64,000 nt of DNA from contig DATATB010000148.1 of the NCBI GenBank assembly GCA_036268995.1, positions 1 through 64,000 on the forward strand, read 5' to 3'. The position numbers and the translations under genes were made by a program. Shown in pieces: positions 35,421-45,009 of this stretch; position 1 is the first letter of the stretch, and each line of letters opens with the position of its first letter. The notes beneath the pieces are model-generated. The model was given only the letters and a program-made list of their open reading frames with translations, was not told where the DNA came from and did not search any database. The DNA comes from DATATB01 sp036268995 (lineage in GTDB: Bacteria; Planctomycetota; Planctomycetia; Pirellulales; PNKZ01).

Positions 35421-37754
35421 TCAGTCCAGCGGCGGCAGCTTCGCGCTATAGTGCACCGCGCGATGCCGGTTGTCGTCGAAGGCGAAGTGCAGCCATTGCT
35501 TGTCGCGGCTGACGAAGCCGTCGGGATAGTTCAAGGCATGGCGCGGGCCGTCGCACGAGTCATTGACCAGCACGCGCTGATAGGGCCAGGTCTTCAGGCC
35601 GTCGAAGCTGATCCACAGCGACAGCGGATAGCGGCCTTTGGGGTTCGGATTGTGCAGCATGGCGACCATGTCGCCGCCGAGCGAATAGAGCGTGGCCTTG
35701 CTGCCGGGATTGGGAATCGCCGTTGGCTTCGCATATTCGGGCCACGATCGGCCGTCCTTCGATTGGGCGTAGTAGAGCCTCTCGCCCAGCCGATCGGCGC
35801 GGATGATCATGGCGATGCGGCCGTTGGCCAGCTCGACGATATTGTTCTCGGCCCAACCGTGGTAACGATCGTCGGGCGTCAGCCGGATGTCGCCGTGCTC
35901 GGTCCACGTCTTGCCGCCGTCGTTGCTCATCAAGACGCCGTTGCGCGGGTTGCTAACGTAATGCGAGATTTCTCTGTGCCAGGGCTTTTGTTCGGCTGGC
36001 GGCGGCGGTGTGCCTGCCGGTGGTCCGAGGTAATGTTGAAACGGCACGAGAATGCGCCCGTCGCGCGTCACGATGTGGTCGCGGATGAAGGTGAAGCGAG
36101 CGAGCCGCCCCGGCATGGGTTCGGGCTGCGACCAGTTGTGGCAATTGTCGTCGCTGTGGATCATCCACGATCGCCAATCGCGGCCCCAGGTCTGGGCGTG
36201 CGTGCTGAAGAACAGCGTGCTGCGGCTGCCGAGCACCATCAGCTCCGTCGGTCCCTGGCCAATGGTCTTGCCTTCTCGCGGAAAGCCCACGTCCACGCGC
36301 TCCAGCGGTGTCCAATGTTTTCCCAGGTCGCTCGTGCGGGTGATGCCGGTGTAGTTTTCCGGCGACGGCTCGAAATTGCCGCCGGCAAGCATCAGCAGCG
36401 CCCAGGATCCATCCGGAAGTTCACGCAACGTCGTATCGCACACCATGCGGTTGGGACTGACGCCGTCGTAGGCAATGCTGGAAAAATCCTGCCGGGCGTC
36501 TCTGGCAGCCTGGGCGGTCCATTTCGGATCGGGGCGGATCGCCTCGACCGGGGCAGGCGAGAAGGCCTTGTTCACCAGCATGCGTGGCTTGGCTCCCGGC
36601 GTGATGAACTTGCCGGCGAGGCAGTCTTCCTCGCGAAATTTGGCCAGCAGGATTTCGGCATCCGTGTGCCGGTTCCAATCGTAGATGATGTGAATGACGC
36701 CGTCGGGCGATTGAAATCCGTCGGGATACGAAACCATGGCCCGACCGTCCAGCAGCAGCGCGTGCGGCCAGGTCTTGCCATCGTCCGTGGATAGGAAAGC
36801 CGTCATGTTCGAGCGTAGCGGCAGCCGCTCGCCAATCGGGCCGTTCTTCACGAGCAACAGATGGCCCGACGCCAGGCGGCGAATGAAGAACCGGGCGCTG
36901 GGATTCAAAATCGACGACGGCCGCGGCGGGCTCCACGTCGCACCGTGATCGGTCGAAAAGCTCTCGCTGATGCTTTGCTTCGTGCGAGCGAGCATCCACA
37001 GCGTGCCGTCCTGGCGCTCGACGATCATGTGTTCGTCGAATTGGGTGTCGGGAAACGCGACTCCGCCGCGGCGCGTCCACGTCCGGCCCTGGTCCGTCGA
37101 GGCGAAGACATTGGCCATGCGCAGCGGGTCGAGATCGTGGTGCGCATGTTTCAGCGAGTCGGGCCGAATCCGCTCGCGCGGCCAGAGCGACACCGGCAGC
37201 AGCCAATCGCCATTGCGAAGCACGGTCGGCTTGTTGAGCGTGCAGCCGTAGGCGATGCGCACGGGTTTCGACCACACGGGCTCGGCCGCATCGGGGTTGT
37301 CGCAGCGCGTGTACCAGTCGCCGCAGCGGCCATCAAAGTAGCCCAGGCTCTGATCGAAAAAGCACCACAGGCGTCCCAGCGGATCGGTCCACAGGTTGCC
37401 GACCAGCGCGCGACGCTGCGGAGCATTGGGCGGGCCGGTCGGATCGATGACCACCCGCGGCTTGCTCCACGATCGGCCGCCGTCGTCGCTCGTGGCGAGC
37501 ATGAAGAAGCCGTTTGGATTGTCGCCATTGCCCACCCAGCAGGCCCAGAGCCGGCCCTTTGGCGTGCGATCGATGCCGATAACCATGTTGCCCGGGCGGA
37601 CCTGGTCGTCGTATTCCGGCCCAGGCGCGGTATTCACCACCGGCGGCTCGAGCGCCAAATCCAAGATGGCTCGGGAAAACTCCTGCGCATGCAGCTCGGT
37701 CAGCGGAGCCGATAACAGCGCGGCAAGTACGATCAGTGCAGAGATCGATCGCAT
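35421..37754 (-). CDS. Exported double sialidase/BNR-repeat protein
   Basis: 777 residues with a signal peptide ending HAQEF. Eight Asp-box (BNR) motifs of the SxDxGxxW form can be picked out: SDDGGRSW, STDQGRTW, STDHGATW, STDDGKTW, SDLGKHW, SDDNCHNW, SNDGGKTW and SKDGRSW. Their spacing suggests two six-bladed sialidase-like propellers in a row, twice the usual length. Some BNR proteins hydrolyse sialic acids and others are inactive or act on other sugars, so the substrate is uncertain. It lies 71 bp downstream of the shorter sialidase gene and is probably in the same operon. Confidence 0.8.
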   Translation of the reverse strand: MRSISALIVLAALLSAPLTELHAQEFSRAILDLALEPPVVNTAPGPEYDDQVRPGNMVIGIDRTPKGRLWACWVGNGDNPNGFFMLATSDDGGRSWSKPRVVIDPTGPPNAPQRRALVGNLWTDPLGRLWCFFDQSLGYFDGRCGDWYTRCDNPDAAEPVWSKPVRIAYGCTLNKPTVLRNGDWLLPVSLWPRERIRPDSLKHAHHDLDPLRMANVFASTDQGRTWTRRGGVAFPDTQFDEHMIVERQDGTLWMLARTKQSISESFSTDHGATWSPPRPSSILNPSARFFIRRLASGHLLLVKNGPIGERLPLRSNMTAFLSTDDGKTWPHALLLDGRAMVSYPDGFQSPDGVIHIIYDWNRHTDAEILLAKFREEDCLAGKFITPGAKPRMLVNKAFSPAPVEAIRPDPKWTAQAARDARQDFSSIAYDGVSPNRMVCDTTLRELPDGSWALLMLAGGNFEPSPENYTGITRTSDLGKHWTPLERVDVGFPREGKTIGQGPTELMVLGSRSTLFFSTHAQTWGRDWRSWMIHSDDNCHNWSQPEPMPGRLARFTFIRDHIVTRDGRILVPFQHYLGPPAGTPPPPAEQKPWHREISHYVSNPRNGVLMSNDGGKTWTEHGDIRLTPDDRYHGWAENNIVELANGRIAMIIRADRLGERLYYAQSKDGRSWPEYAKPTAIPNPGSKATLYSLGGDMVAMLHNPNPKGRYPLSLWISFDGLKTWPYQRVLVNDSCDGPRHALNYPDGFVSRDKQWLHFAFDDNRHRAVHYSAKLPPLD

Positions 37755-37825
37755 GGGATACCAGATTGTAGGGACTCGCGGCCGGCCACTTGAAACTCAT
37801 CGCGTTTCGCCCCGCGGCTGCTTGT

Positions 37826-39091
37826 TCAGTCCAGCGGGCCGGGCACGTCGCGGCCGTCGGTGAGCCACTCGAGATTGAAGCGAGCCAGCGTGAGATATGC
37901 ATAGCTGCTGGGCTTTTTGCGCAAGGCATCTTCCTCGCGTCCCCGTTCGTAGAGGCACAGAATCGTCCCGTCGCGCAACACGGCCAGATCGCTATACCCG
38001 CCATAGCCCTGCTCCAGAGTTTTGCTCACTGGCCAGGTCTGGCCTTCGTCGTACGAGAGCTTGATCGACAGGTTTCTGCGGTCTCGGCTACCGCCTGCCT
38101 TGGCCTTGCCATCGGCTCGCTCCAGGTTGTGCGGATTCGCAAACAGGATGCGATTCTTGTCGGCCGCCGGTTTGGCCGAATAGCGCACGATGCTGGCCAT
38201 GCAGATCGGCTCGAGCAAGGCCTGGTCGTACTTCGGCGTGGACCAGTGCGTCGCGCCGTCGGGGCTGATGGTCACCAGCCGCCGGTGGGCCTTCGATTCG
38301 CTGCGGACGTTGAGCATCACGCGGCCATCGGCCAGCTCCACGATGACTGTCTCGTTGGGAAAAATCCACTCGTCGGTGTTCGGCACCGCGATGTCGCCAC
38401 GCTGCCACGTTCGGCCGTGGTCGTCGCTGTAGATGGTCGCCGTGACCGAAGGCCGATGGGCATGGCCGCCGGTGCCGGTCGACATCCAAACCGGCACGAC
38501 CAGCCGGCCGCTCTTTAGCTGGATGCCGTGCGCCGGCCCAGTCGCCAACACCTTCCACGCATACTCGGGGCGGAATTTTTCGAACGCGGCGGTGATTTCG
38601 ACCGGTTGCGACCAGGTCTGGCCGTCGTCGTCGCTGCGGATGTAAAAGCACCGCGAGTATTCCAGGCAATACAGGAAATGCACCGCGCCGTCGCGGTCGG
38701 CAAACGCCGCGGCGTTGTTGTAGGTCACGTCGTCGGGATTGGCCAGCTTTTGCGCCAGCGCCACCGGATTTTTGACCTTCGGTCCCGGCACGTCGGCCAA
38801 TTTCTTTCGTGGACTCCACGTCTTTCCGCCGTCGGTCGAACGACGCAGCATGATATCGATTGTGTCCCAATCGCTCTTGCCCGTGCGCCGGGCCTCGCAA
38901 TAGGCCAGCACGGTTCCGCGGCTGGTGACCACCAGGCCCGGAATGCGGTATTGAGCATAGCCATCCTTGCCGGCCTCGTAGAGGTCGATCTTCTCCAGCC
39001 GCGGCTCGGCGGCACTGACCGTCGACGGGCCAAGGCTGCAGGTTGCCGCCACGGTTGCAATCAAGAAGAACAGCTTGGCTGGAGTATTCAT
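37826..39091 (-). CDS. Exported exo-alpha-sialidase (GH33-like)
   Basis: 421 residues from the ATG at 39091; the frame is open further upstream, but MNTPAKLFFLIATVAATCSL begins a clean signal peptide ending VSAAE. YRIPGLVV is the RIP motif with the substrate-binding arginine that is the hallmark of GH33 sialidases. Asp boxes STDGGKTW, SDDDGQTW, SDDHGRTW and SYDEGQTW follow, and LLEPICMASIVRY and GGYSDLAVL fit the catalytic Glu and Tyr regions. It hydrolyses terminal sialic acid from glycoconjugates outside the cytoplasm. First of two sialidase-type genes on this strand. Confidence 0.85.
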   Translation of the reverse strand: MNTPAKLFFLIATVAATCSLGPSTVSAAEPRLEKIDLYEAGKDGYAQYRIPGLVVTSRGTVLAYCEARRTGKSDWDTIDIMLRRSTDGGKTWSPRKKLADVPGPKVKNPVALAQKLANPDDVTYNNAAAFADRDGAVHFLYCLEYSRCFYIRSDDDGQTWSQPVEITAAFEKFRPEYAWKVLATGPAHGIQLKSGRLVVPVWMSTGTGGHAHRPSVTATIYSDDHGRTWQRGDIAVPNTDEWIFPNETVIVELADGRVMLNVRSESKAHRRLVTISPDGATHWSTPKYDQALLEPICMASIVRYSAKPAADKNRILFANPHNLERADGKAKAGGSRDRRNLSIKLSYDEGQTWPVSKTLEQGYGGYSDLAVLRDGTILCLYERGREEDALRKKPSSYAYLTLARFNLEWLTDGRDVPGPLD

Positions 39092-39289
39092 CAGTTGGTC
39101 TCTCGGCGGGCGATTGAAGGCATGACACTGAAACTGCCTGGGCGCTTTAGCCCAGGCCGAGACATATCGTAGCGCAGCCAAACGCGCCAAGCAACCTCCC
39201 GCATTGCCGCGGCAGTGTGATCGGAAAGTCGGGCAAGCTAGACTAACGTCCACCGCCATTCCAGCCTCGGACTCGAAAGCGACCGGCCT

Positions 39290-41056
39290 ATGACCCTGGC
39301 AATCGAAACCTTCTCGCGGCGGACATTCTGCCTGTGCGGCGCATGGATTGCCGCCTTGCTGCTGGCGTGGTCCGCCACTGCCGGCGCGGCCACCTGGCAC
39401 GTGGATGCCGCCAAGGGCGACGATGCGAACACGGGTGAAACTGACTCGCCCTTGCGAACGATCATGCGCGCGGCGAAGTTGGTAAACCCGGGCGATCTGG
39501 TGTTGGTGCATCCGGGCGTGTATTTCGAGCACGTGAAGTTGGAGCGCAGCGGCACTTCCGATGCGCCGATTACTTTTCGAGCGGTAGGCGGACCTGAGAA
39601 AACCGTTGTCACCGGTGCCCATCAGCCGCTCCGTGAGGGTCTACTGAAATGGCAGCGCGTTGACGAACCGCTGGGCCTGTGGCGCATCGGGCTGCCCGAC
39701 GAGCCGGCGACGCTCCTGTGCGATAACTTGAACCTCTACCGCTACCCATCGCTGGCAGAACTGCGAGCCTTGGTCGTCAACGATGTGTCCGGGCAGAAGA
39801 TGCCCGGCCCAGGACCGAAACATGGCTGGGCTTGGGCTGACGGGCACGTCTATCTGCGGCTGCATCCAGCGGGATACTACGGCTCAACCGACCCCAACGC
39901 GCACACTCTGAAAGCTTCACCGGCACGTGGGGCCGGCTTTCGTGGAGACGAGATTGATTCGCGCACGCGGGCCTGCTTTTCGTTGAGCACGCCGGGAGCC
40001 ACGCACGCCGTCATCGAGGGGTTCACGTGCGAATCGCCGGGCTTCTGCGGTGTGTGGGTTCGCAAGGGGGGCGTGGTCGTGCGCAACTGCCGATTCGTCG
40101 GCTGCCGTACTGGCGTGCGCGGCTGGGATCGCGCTGAGAAAAAACCGCGCAACCTGTCCGACGACGTGGTGGTCGAACATTGCGAATTTTCCGAGCACCC
40201 GACCTATGCCGACGTGGCCGAGATCATCGCCGAGACCACCGCGCTGCCCGACGCCGAGCGCCAAAAGTTGGCGCGGTTCTTCTGGTGGCATCGCAAAGGC
40301 GGGGCGTATTCCGCCGAGATCGGATTGATTACCGCGGCCGGTCGACGCTGGACGGTCCGCGATAATTTCGTCCACGATACTTTCGACGGCCTGAGCTTCA
40401 TGTCCCTGAGCTGGAGCGAGGAGTGCGAAGTCAGCCGCAACCGCTTTCAGCGTATCGTGGACAACGCGATCGAGTCCGAGAACCATGCCCAGCGTTTGCG
40501 GGTGCGCGACAACGTCATCGTCGATTGTTTCGAGCCGTTCTCCTATCAGCCGCTTGGCGGCGAACCGTGGCCGACGGACATTGTGTTCGAGCGCAACACC
40601 GTGAGTTTTACCCAGGCCGGCGTGGCACTCTGGGGTAGCGACAAACTTGGTTGGCGACCCGGTTGCTGCAAAATCTATGTCACGCCCGATCTGACCGAAG
40701 TGCCGGGCGGGCTGATCTTCCGCGAAAACCTGATGTGGTTTCCCACTGGCCGGCTATTGAGCATGAATCAGGCGGCACGCGCGCTGCGTGGCGTGCGGTT
40801 TCATAAAAATGTCGTTGGGGCGCGAGCGCTGGGGGGCACGGAAGATGGCGCGGCGCCCGAGCACGTGGAGTTCAGCGGGAATCATGCCGCGGCCGTCTCT
40901 GGCGAGGGTGCTCCCTCATTGCGGGCCTTTACGGCCGACGACGGAGTTCTGCACGGAAGCGCCGCGGAGCTTGGCATCAGCGTGGACGGAGAAACCGGCG
41001 CGGTCCGGGTCGCCGCCGGCAGCGCCGCCTCGAAGCTGGGCATCCGCCAGCCCTGA
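39290..41056 (+). CDS. Exported right-handed beta-helix protein
   Basis: 588 residues. A signal peptide with a hydrophobic core (CLCGAWIAALLLAWSATA, cut near GAA-TW) is followed by WHVDAAKGDDANTGETDSPLRTI, the start typical of DUF1565/pectate-lyase-like beta-helix proteins. NCRFVGCRTGV, VEHCEFSEHP and VSRNRFQRIVDNAIE are coils of the helix. Such proteins bind or cleave polysaccharides. No catalytic residues are clear. Divergent from the sialidase operon with a 198-bp intergenic region that must contain both promoters. Confidence 0.75.
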   Translation: MTLAIETFSRRTFCLCGAWIAALLLAWSATAGAATWHVDAAKGDDANTGETDSPLRTIMRAAKLVNPGDLVLVHPGVYFEHVKLERSGTSDAPITFRAVGGPEKTVVTGAHQPLREGLLKWQRVDEPLGLWRIGLPDEPATLLCDNLNLYRYPSLAELRALVVNDVSGQKMPGPGPKHGWAWADGHVYLRLHPAGYYGSTDPNAHTLKASPARGAGFRGDEIDSRTRACFSLSTPGATHAVIEGFTCESPGFCGVWVRKGGVVVRNCRFVGCRTGVRGWDRAEKKPRNLSDDVVVEHCEFSEHPTYADVAEIIAETTALPDAERQKLARFFWWHRKGGAYSAEIGLITAAGRRWTVRDNFVHDTFDGLSFMSLSWSEECEVSRNRFQRIVDNAIESENHAQRLRVRDNVIVDCFEPFSYQPLGGEPWPTDIVFERNTVSFTQAGVALWGSDKLGWRPGCCKIYVTPDLTEVPGGLIFRENLMWFPTGRLLSMNQAARALRGVRFHKNVVGARALGGTEDGAAPEHVEFSGNHAAAVSGEGAPSLRAFTADDGVLHGSAAELGISVDGETGAVRVAAGSAASKLGIRQP

Positions 41057-41061
41057 GATGC

Positions 41062-41511
41062 TTAGCGGCAGCAGCAAGTGCGGTGCAGGATGAACCGGCC
41101 GCGATCTTTGCACGAAGTGTAATCGGCCACGAACGAGCACTCGGTGGCCCGGGCGCTGTAGTGAAACGTGCCGAACATCCGGCCCAGGTACGAGCTGCCG
41201 GAAAGTAGCAGCGTGTCGCCATCCTGTCCGGTGACCATGAGCGTCACGGAATAATGGAACGGAAAGATCTTGAAGAACCGGCCGCTGAAGTCGACCCGAT
41301 AATGCGTGTCGTCCAGCTTGCAGAATTTGGCGTTGAGCGGGCCTTGATGACCGCTCGTGCAGCTTTCCCACCGGCCTTCCCAGCATCCCGCCAGCTCAGC
41401 GGCCCGGCACTCGCGCACCCCGGCACAGGCCAAAACAGCCCCGAGAGCCCACGCGATGCCCCAGCGCCGAATGCCACCGATCGAGCGCCCGGAAGTGCTA
41501 AAGCCGCGCAT
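41062..41511 (-). CDS. Small exported protein of unknown function
   Basis: 149 residues from the ATG at 41511, with a signal peptide (MRGFSTSG to ECRAAE). The mature part is beta-rich with seven or more cysteines: ELAGCWEGRWESCTSGH, KFCKLDDTHYRVDFSGRFF, FIL-RTCCCR at the C-terminus. The opening LAGxWEGxWxSxxxGHxGPL pattern is a lipocalin-like calycin motif seen in planctomycete small proteins of unknown role. Longer starts (to 41604) would add a non-signal-like extension. It ends 5 bp after the convergent beta-helix gene. Confidence 0.65.
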   Translation of the reverse strand: MRGFSTSGRSIGGIRRWGIAWALGAVLACAGVRECRAAELAGCWEGRWESCTSGHQGPLNAKFCKLDDTHYRVDFSGRFFKIFPFHYSVTLMVTGQDGDTLLLSGSSYLGRMFGTFHYSARATECSFVADYTSCKDRGRFILHRTCCCR

Positions 41512-41736
41512 GGTCAGCCGTCCTTCGACCTGGTCACGATTCTCATGCTGGCCGGTTGAAGCATCCGCGCCCGCGCGCTGGAGCGCCTCACCGCCAATGC
41601 CCACAGCATCGGCGCCGGCAGAAACGGACCATTAGCCCGCGCGCGTCTGGGACAGATATACCGTGCCGGACCGACGCTTTATGGCGCAGACGCCGTGCGT
41701 GCCGTCGCGGGGCGAGCCGATTCAAACCGCCCGGGG

Positions 41737-42408
41737 TTACGCATCTGGCGTGCGGCCGAGAACGATCTGCCAATTCGCGGCCAGTTCACCGATTTTCGAA
41801 TGATCGAGCGGCGCGAAGTTGAGGCACAGGGTTGCATGCCCCTGCGGATCGCGATCGCGGATTTCGCGAAATTGACGATCGTCCTCGTTCCCTTTGTGCC
41901 CTTTGACGAAGCATTCGGTCGTCAGCAGCTTGTCGCTGCCTTTCCAAACCCGAGCGTGAATGTGCGCCGCGGGTCGTCCGTGATACGGCACCGGCTTGAT
42001 CGTGCGGAAATAGAATTCGCCGGTCGAAGCGGTGAGAAAGCGGCCATAGCCTTGGAAATTCTTATCAAACTCGGCGTGATCGCGAATGTATTGCTTCAGG
42101 TAGGTGCCGTCTTTGTCGGTCTGCCAAATCTCGATCATCGCGTTGCGCAATGGATTGCCTTGGGCGTCGAGAATGCGGCCCGTGAGATGCGTAATCTCGC
42201 CGACGGCCGGCGTGATCGCGTCATTGATCCGCAGCAGGTCGTTATCGGTATCGAGCGGGAGCTGCGTGGGATAAAAAGGGCCTTCGTGCGCCGTCGGGGT
42301 GCGCGTCAGCTCTTCGGCAAAGGCACCGGGCGTCGTGAACCACGCGGCGCCGAGCGCCAGGCCGCCGCCGAGCAGTTGCCGGCGCGTCAAGTTCGGAAAT
42401 AAACTCAT
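41737..42408 (-). CDS. Tat-exported intradiol (protocatechuate 3,4-like) dioxygenase
   Basis: 223 residues. NLTRRQLLGGGLALG is a twin-arginine signal. The core matches intradiol ring-cleavage dioxygenases: GPFYP at the start, IEIWQTDKDGTYLKQY with the first iron-binding Tyr, and PYHGRPAAHIHARV with the second Tyr and the two iron-binding His. Known members use non-heme Fe(III) and O2 to cleave catechols such as protocatechuate. It is smaller than the soluble two-subunit enzymes and is exported, so its natural substrate may be an extracellular aromatic. The ATG at 42408 has GGGGA upstream. Confidence 0.85.
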   Translation of the reverse strand: MSLFPNLTRRQLLGGGLALGAAWFTTPGAFAEELTRTPTAHEGPFYPTQLPLDTDNDLLRINDAITPAVGEITHLTGRILDAQGNPLRNAMIEIWQTDKDGTYLKQYIRDHAEFDKNFQGYGRFLTASTGEFYFRTIKPVPYHGRPAAHIHARVWKGSDKLLTTECFVKGHKGNEDDRQFREIRDRDPQGHATLCLNFAPLDHSKIGELAANWQIVLGRTPDA

Positions 42409-42511
42409 GGGGATTCCCCTCAGAAAAGACGTCGCAAAGATAAGGCTCTACTCTTCCATGCGAGAAATGGGCCGAAAAGGTGCCAGACTTTCTGCGTGGA
42501 ATTTCGGCATG

Positions 42512-44911
42512 CTAACGAATTGCTTCCCGGGCCCGGTCCTCCAACCTGGTCCAAAGCGGATCGGCCACGGGTGGCGAGCCGGTGATCAACCGTGTGGCTT
42601 CACGGTGCAGCAGCAGGCATTCGATGAAATCGAACCAGGGCACGGGCGTCGAACCGAGACTGCCTTCGAGCATCGACTTCTGCCAGTCTTCGATGATGCG
42701 ATTGGCAGTCGCCAGCGACTTGCGCGCCTCCTCGGGCCGGCCGCTCCGTAAATATGCCATGGCCAGCGCCGGGTGTCCGATCGCTTTGCCCGCCCACTTG
42801 GGATCTGCGGTGGTCGCGGAACGCAACTCGTCGACAGCCCGAACATAGTCTCCTGACCGGTAATGAGCCAAACCCTCTAGATAGAAGGCCACGCCTCGCG
42901 GGTGCGAAGCGAGCGCCGTTCGCGTGTCGATGCCCGAGAAATTTATCACTGGCCTCCGCGAACGGTTCCGTTTGCGCTCGCCTGCCGGAGCGGGTTCGCC
43001 TGCGGCGGTCGCCACGTCAGCGGTGGATGGCCGAGCAGGTTCCGCGAGCGGAAACTTTGCATTGGACGTTTGCTGGGCGCGCCGCGCCATCCGCTCGACA
43101 ATCGTGGCGATTTCCTGCGGAGCAATGAAGTCTTGCGAACCGAACAAGCAGCTGCGAACGGCCCAGGTCGACGGCTGCTCGCGGTCCTGGGCCGATTCGT
43201 TCCACATGCGCCGGCATGCCACGTGGTAACCGGCAACGTCGCCGGCGAAGAGCATGAGCTGCGGGCCGCCCCACCACTCGGCGCCGGAAACGGGGGCGGC
43301 GAGCTCGAGCGCTTCGGCATAGTCGGCGGCGGCCTCGTTCCACAGTCCGAGACGAATGTAGAACGTGCCGCGCTCGAGCCAAACATGATAGTACGTCGGC
43401 TGCAACTGCACGGCGCGGTCGAACTCGGCGGCCGCTTCCTTCCATCGCCCGGCATCCGCATGGGCCCGGCCGCTGGCCAGCAGCGTGTTCGCATCCTTAA
43501 GCCGGTCGGCGAATTCTTCGACCTCGCGCCGCGCGCGTACGGCGTCTTCGCGGGCGAGCTCTTTTTCGTCGCGTTCGGCCATGGCGCGCGTCGCTTGCCA
43601 GACGCTGACGCCCGTTCCTAGCAGCAAAGCCGCCAGGACAAGCACGCCGGCGACCAGCGGCCCGCGGTGCCGCCGCGCGAACTTGCTGAAACGATACCAG
43701 TTCGACGGCGGGCGGGCCTCGATCGGCTCGTTGGCGAGATACCGGTAAAGATCGCGCGCCAGGTCTCCGGCCGAATCGTAACGGCGCGTGCGATCCTTCT
43801 CGACCGCCTTCATCACGATCCAGTCGAGATCGCCGCGGAGCGCTAGCCGCAACTGCATCGGGCTCCCCAGCCGCGCGGCGGATGCCGTCGATTCCCGCTG
43901 CGCGAGCGTGCTGACGCGAAGACTGGGCCGCGGCAGCTCTTCTTCGCGGATAATGCGCCGCAGCTCGTCGTACGAAACCGTGTTCAGGCGTTGCCCGTCG
44001 TACGGCGTCGTGCCTGTGAGCAGTTCGTAGAGCAACATTCCCAGAGAGAAGACGTCGCATCGCGTGTCGATGTCGAGCGAGTTCATCTCCGCCTGTTCGG
44101 GGCTCATGTACATCGGCGTGCCGATCATTTGCATGAACCGCGTGTAAACCGTCTTGTCGGTCAGCGGATCGCCAATCGCCTTGGCGACGCCGAAGTCGAT
44201 GACCTTGGCGACCGGCCTGGCATCGTGCAGCGTCACGAGCACGTTTGACGGCTTCAGGTCGCGATGAATGACCCCTTTTTGATGGGCGTGCTGCACGGCC
44301 TGGCAGACGTCGATAAATAGCTCGAGTCGCTGCCGAACATCGAGTCGCTGCTGCTCGCAGAACTCGGTGATCGGCACGCCGCGCACCAACTCCATGGCGA
44401 AGAACGGCTGCCCCGACGACGTCGAACCAGCATCGAACACGCGGGCGATGTTCGGGTGTTCCATCAGGGCCAGCGCCTGACGCTCGGCCTCGAACCGCCC
44501 TAGAATTTCGTTGGAGTCCATGCCGCGTTTCAGTACCTTGACGGCCACGCGGCGCCGCACAGGCTGGTCTTGCTGTGCTACATAAACCTGTCCGAAGCCC
44601 CCCTCGCCGATCTTCTCGAGCAGCCGATATCGGCCGACTTGCTCGCCGGTTCGATCGGTGGCCGGCTCGCTGGCCACCTCGCCGGTGAGCAACGTGGCGG
44701 CACCGTCTAATTGGCGGCGTAATTCCACCGGCGCTTCCAGCGGATGATCGAGGACGTTCGTCCCCCGCTCGTGGGCCGCGAGCAGCGCTTCGATCGCTCG
44801 CCGCAATGCGGCATCATCGCCGCAGGCTTGCGCCAGATACGCATCGCGCTCGGCCTGCGACTCGTAGTCGAGTGCCGAGAGGAAGATCTGTTTTTCTTGG
44901 GCGATGGTCAC
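42512..44911 (-). CDS. Membrane Ser/Thr protein kinase with TPR-like C-terminal region
   Basis: 799 residues from the GTG at 44911, with AGGA about 9 nt upstream. The kinase domain is at ~94-380: glycine loop GEGGFGQV (102-109), VAVK with Lys125, HRDLKPSN (216-223) and DFG (239-241), so it should be active. A single membrane helix lies near 415-437. The cytoplasmic-to-external C-terminal part has TPR-like repeats, including DRAVQLQPTYYHVWLERG and GLWNEAAADYAEALELA, that likely mediate protein contacts. It follows the ECF sigma gene by 98 bp on the same strand, a pairing frequent in planctomycetes; the sigma factor may be its regulator or target. Confidence 0.92.
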   Translation of the reverse strand: MTIAQEKQIFLSALDYESQAERDAYLAQACGDDAALRRAIEALLAAHERGTNVLDHPLEAPVELRRQLDGAATLLTGEVASEPATDRTGEQVGRYRLLEKIGEGGFGQVYVAQQDQPVRRRVAVKVLKRGMDSNEILGRFEAERQALALMEHPNIARVFDAGSTSSGQPFFAMELVRGVPITEFCEQQRLDVRQRLELFIDVCQAVQHAHQKGVIHRDLKPSNVLVTLHDARPVAKVIDFGVAKAIGDPLTDKTVYTRFMQMIGTPMYMSPEQAEMNSLDIDTRCDVFSLGMLLYELLTGTTPYDGQRLNTVSYDELRRIIREEELPRPSLRVSTLAQRESTASAARLGSPMQLRLALRGDLDWIVMKAVEKDRTRRYDSAGDLARDLYRYLANEPIEARPPSNWYRFSKFARRHRGPLVAGVLVLAALLLGTGVSVWQATRAMAERDEKELAREDAVRARREVEEFADRLKDANTLLASGRAHADAGRWKEAAAEFDRAVQLQPTYYHVWLERGTFYIRLGLWNEAAADYAEALELAAPVSGAEWWGGPQLMLFAGDVAGYHVACRRMWNESAQDREQPSTWAVRSCLFGSQDFIAPQEIATIVERMARRAQQTSNAKFPLAEPARPSTADVATAAGEPAPAGERKRNRSRRPVINFSGIDTRTALASHPRGVAFYLEGLAHYRSGDYVRAVDELRSATTADPKWAGKAIGHPALAMAYLRSGRPEEARKSLATANRIIEDWQKSMLEGSLGSTPVPWFDFIECLLLHREATRLITGSPPVADPLWTRLEDRAREAIR

Positions 44912-44951
44912 GAGGGGCGATCCTGACCCGGCATCGGGGCGAGGACGAATC

Positions 44952-44971
44952 GATAAGGAATACTCCTTATC
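44952..44971. promoter_or_regulatory. Inverted repeat upstream of the kinase gene
   Basis: GATAAGGA and TCCTTATC form an 8-bp inverted repeat with a 4-nt spacer in the sigma-kinase intergenic space, 41 bp before the kinase start. It could be an operator for a dimeric regulator. Function is inferred. Confidence 0.4.
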
Positions 44972-45009
44972 TATATGCGAAAACCGCGCGGAATCGGGGC
45001 CAAAAATCC

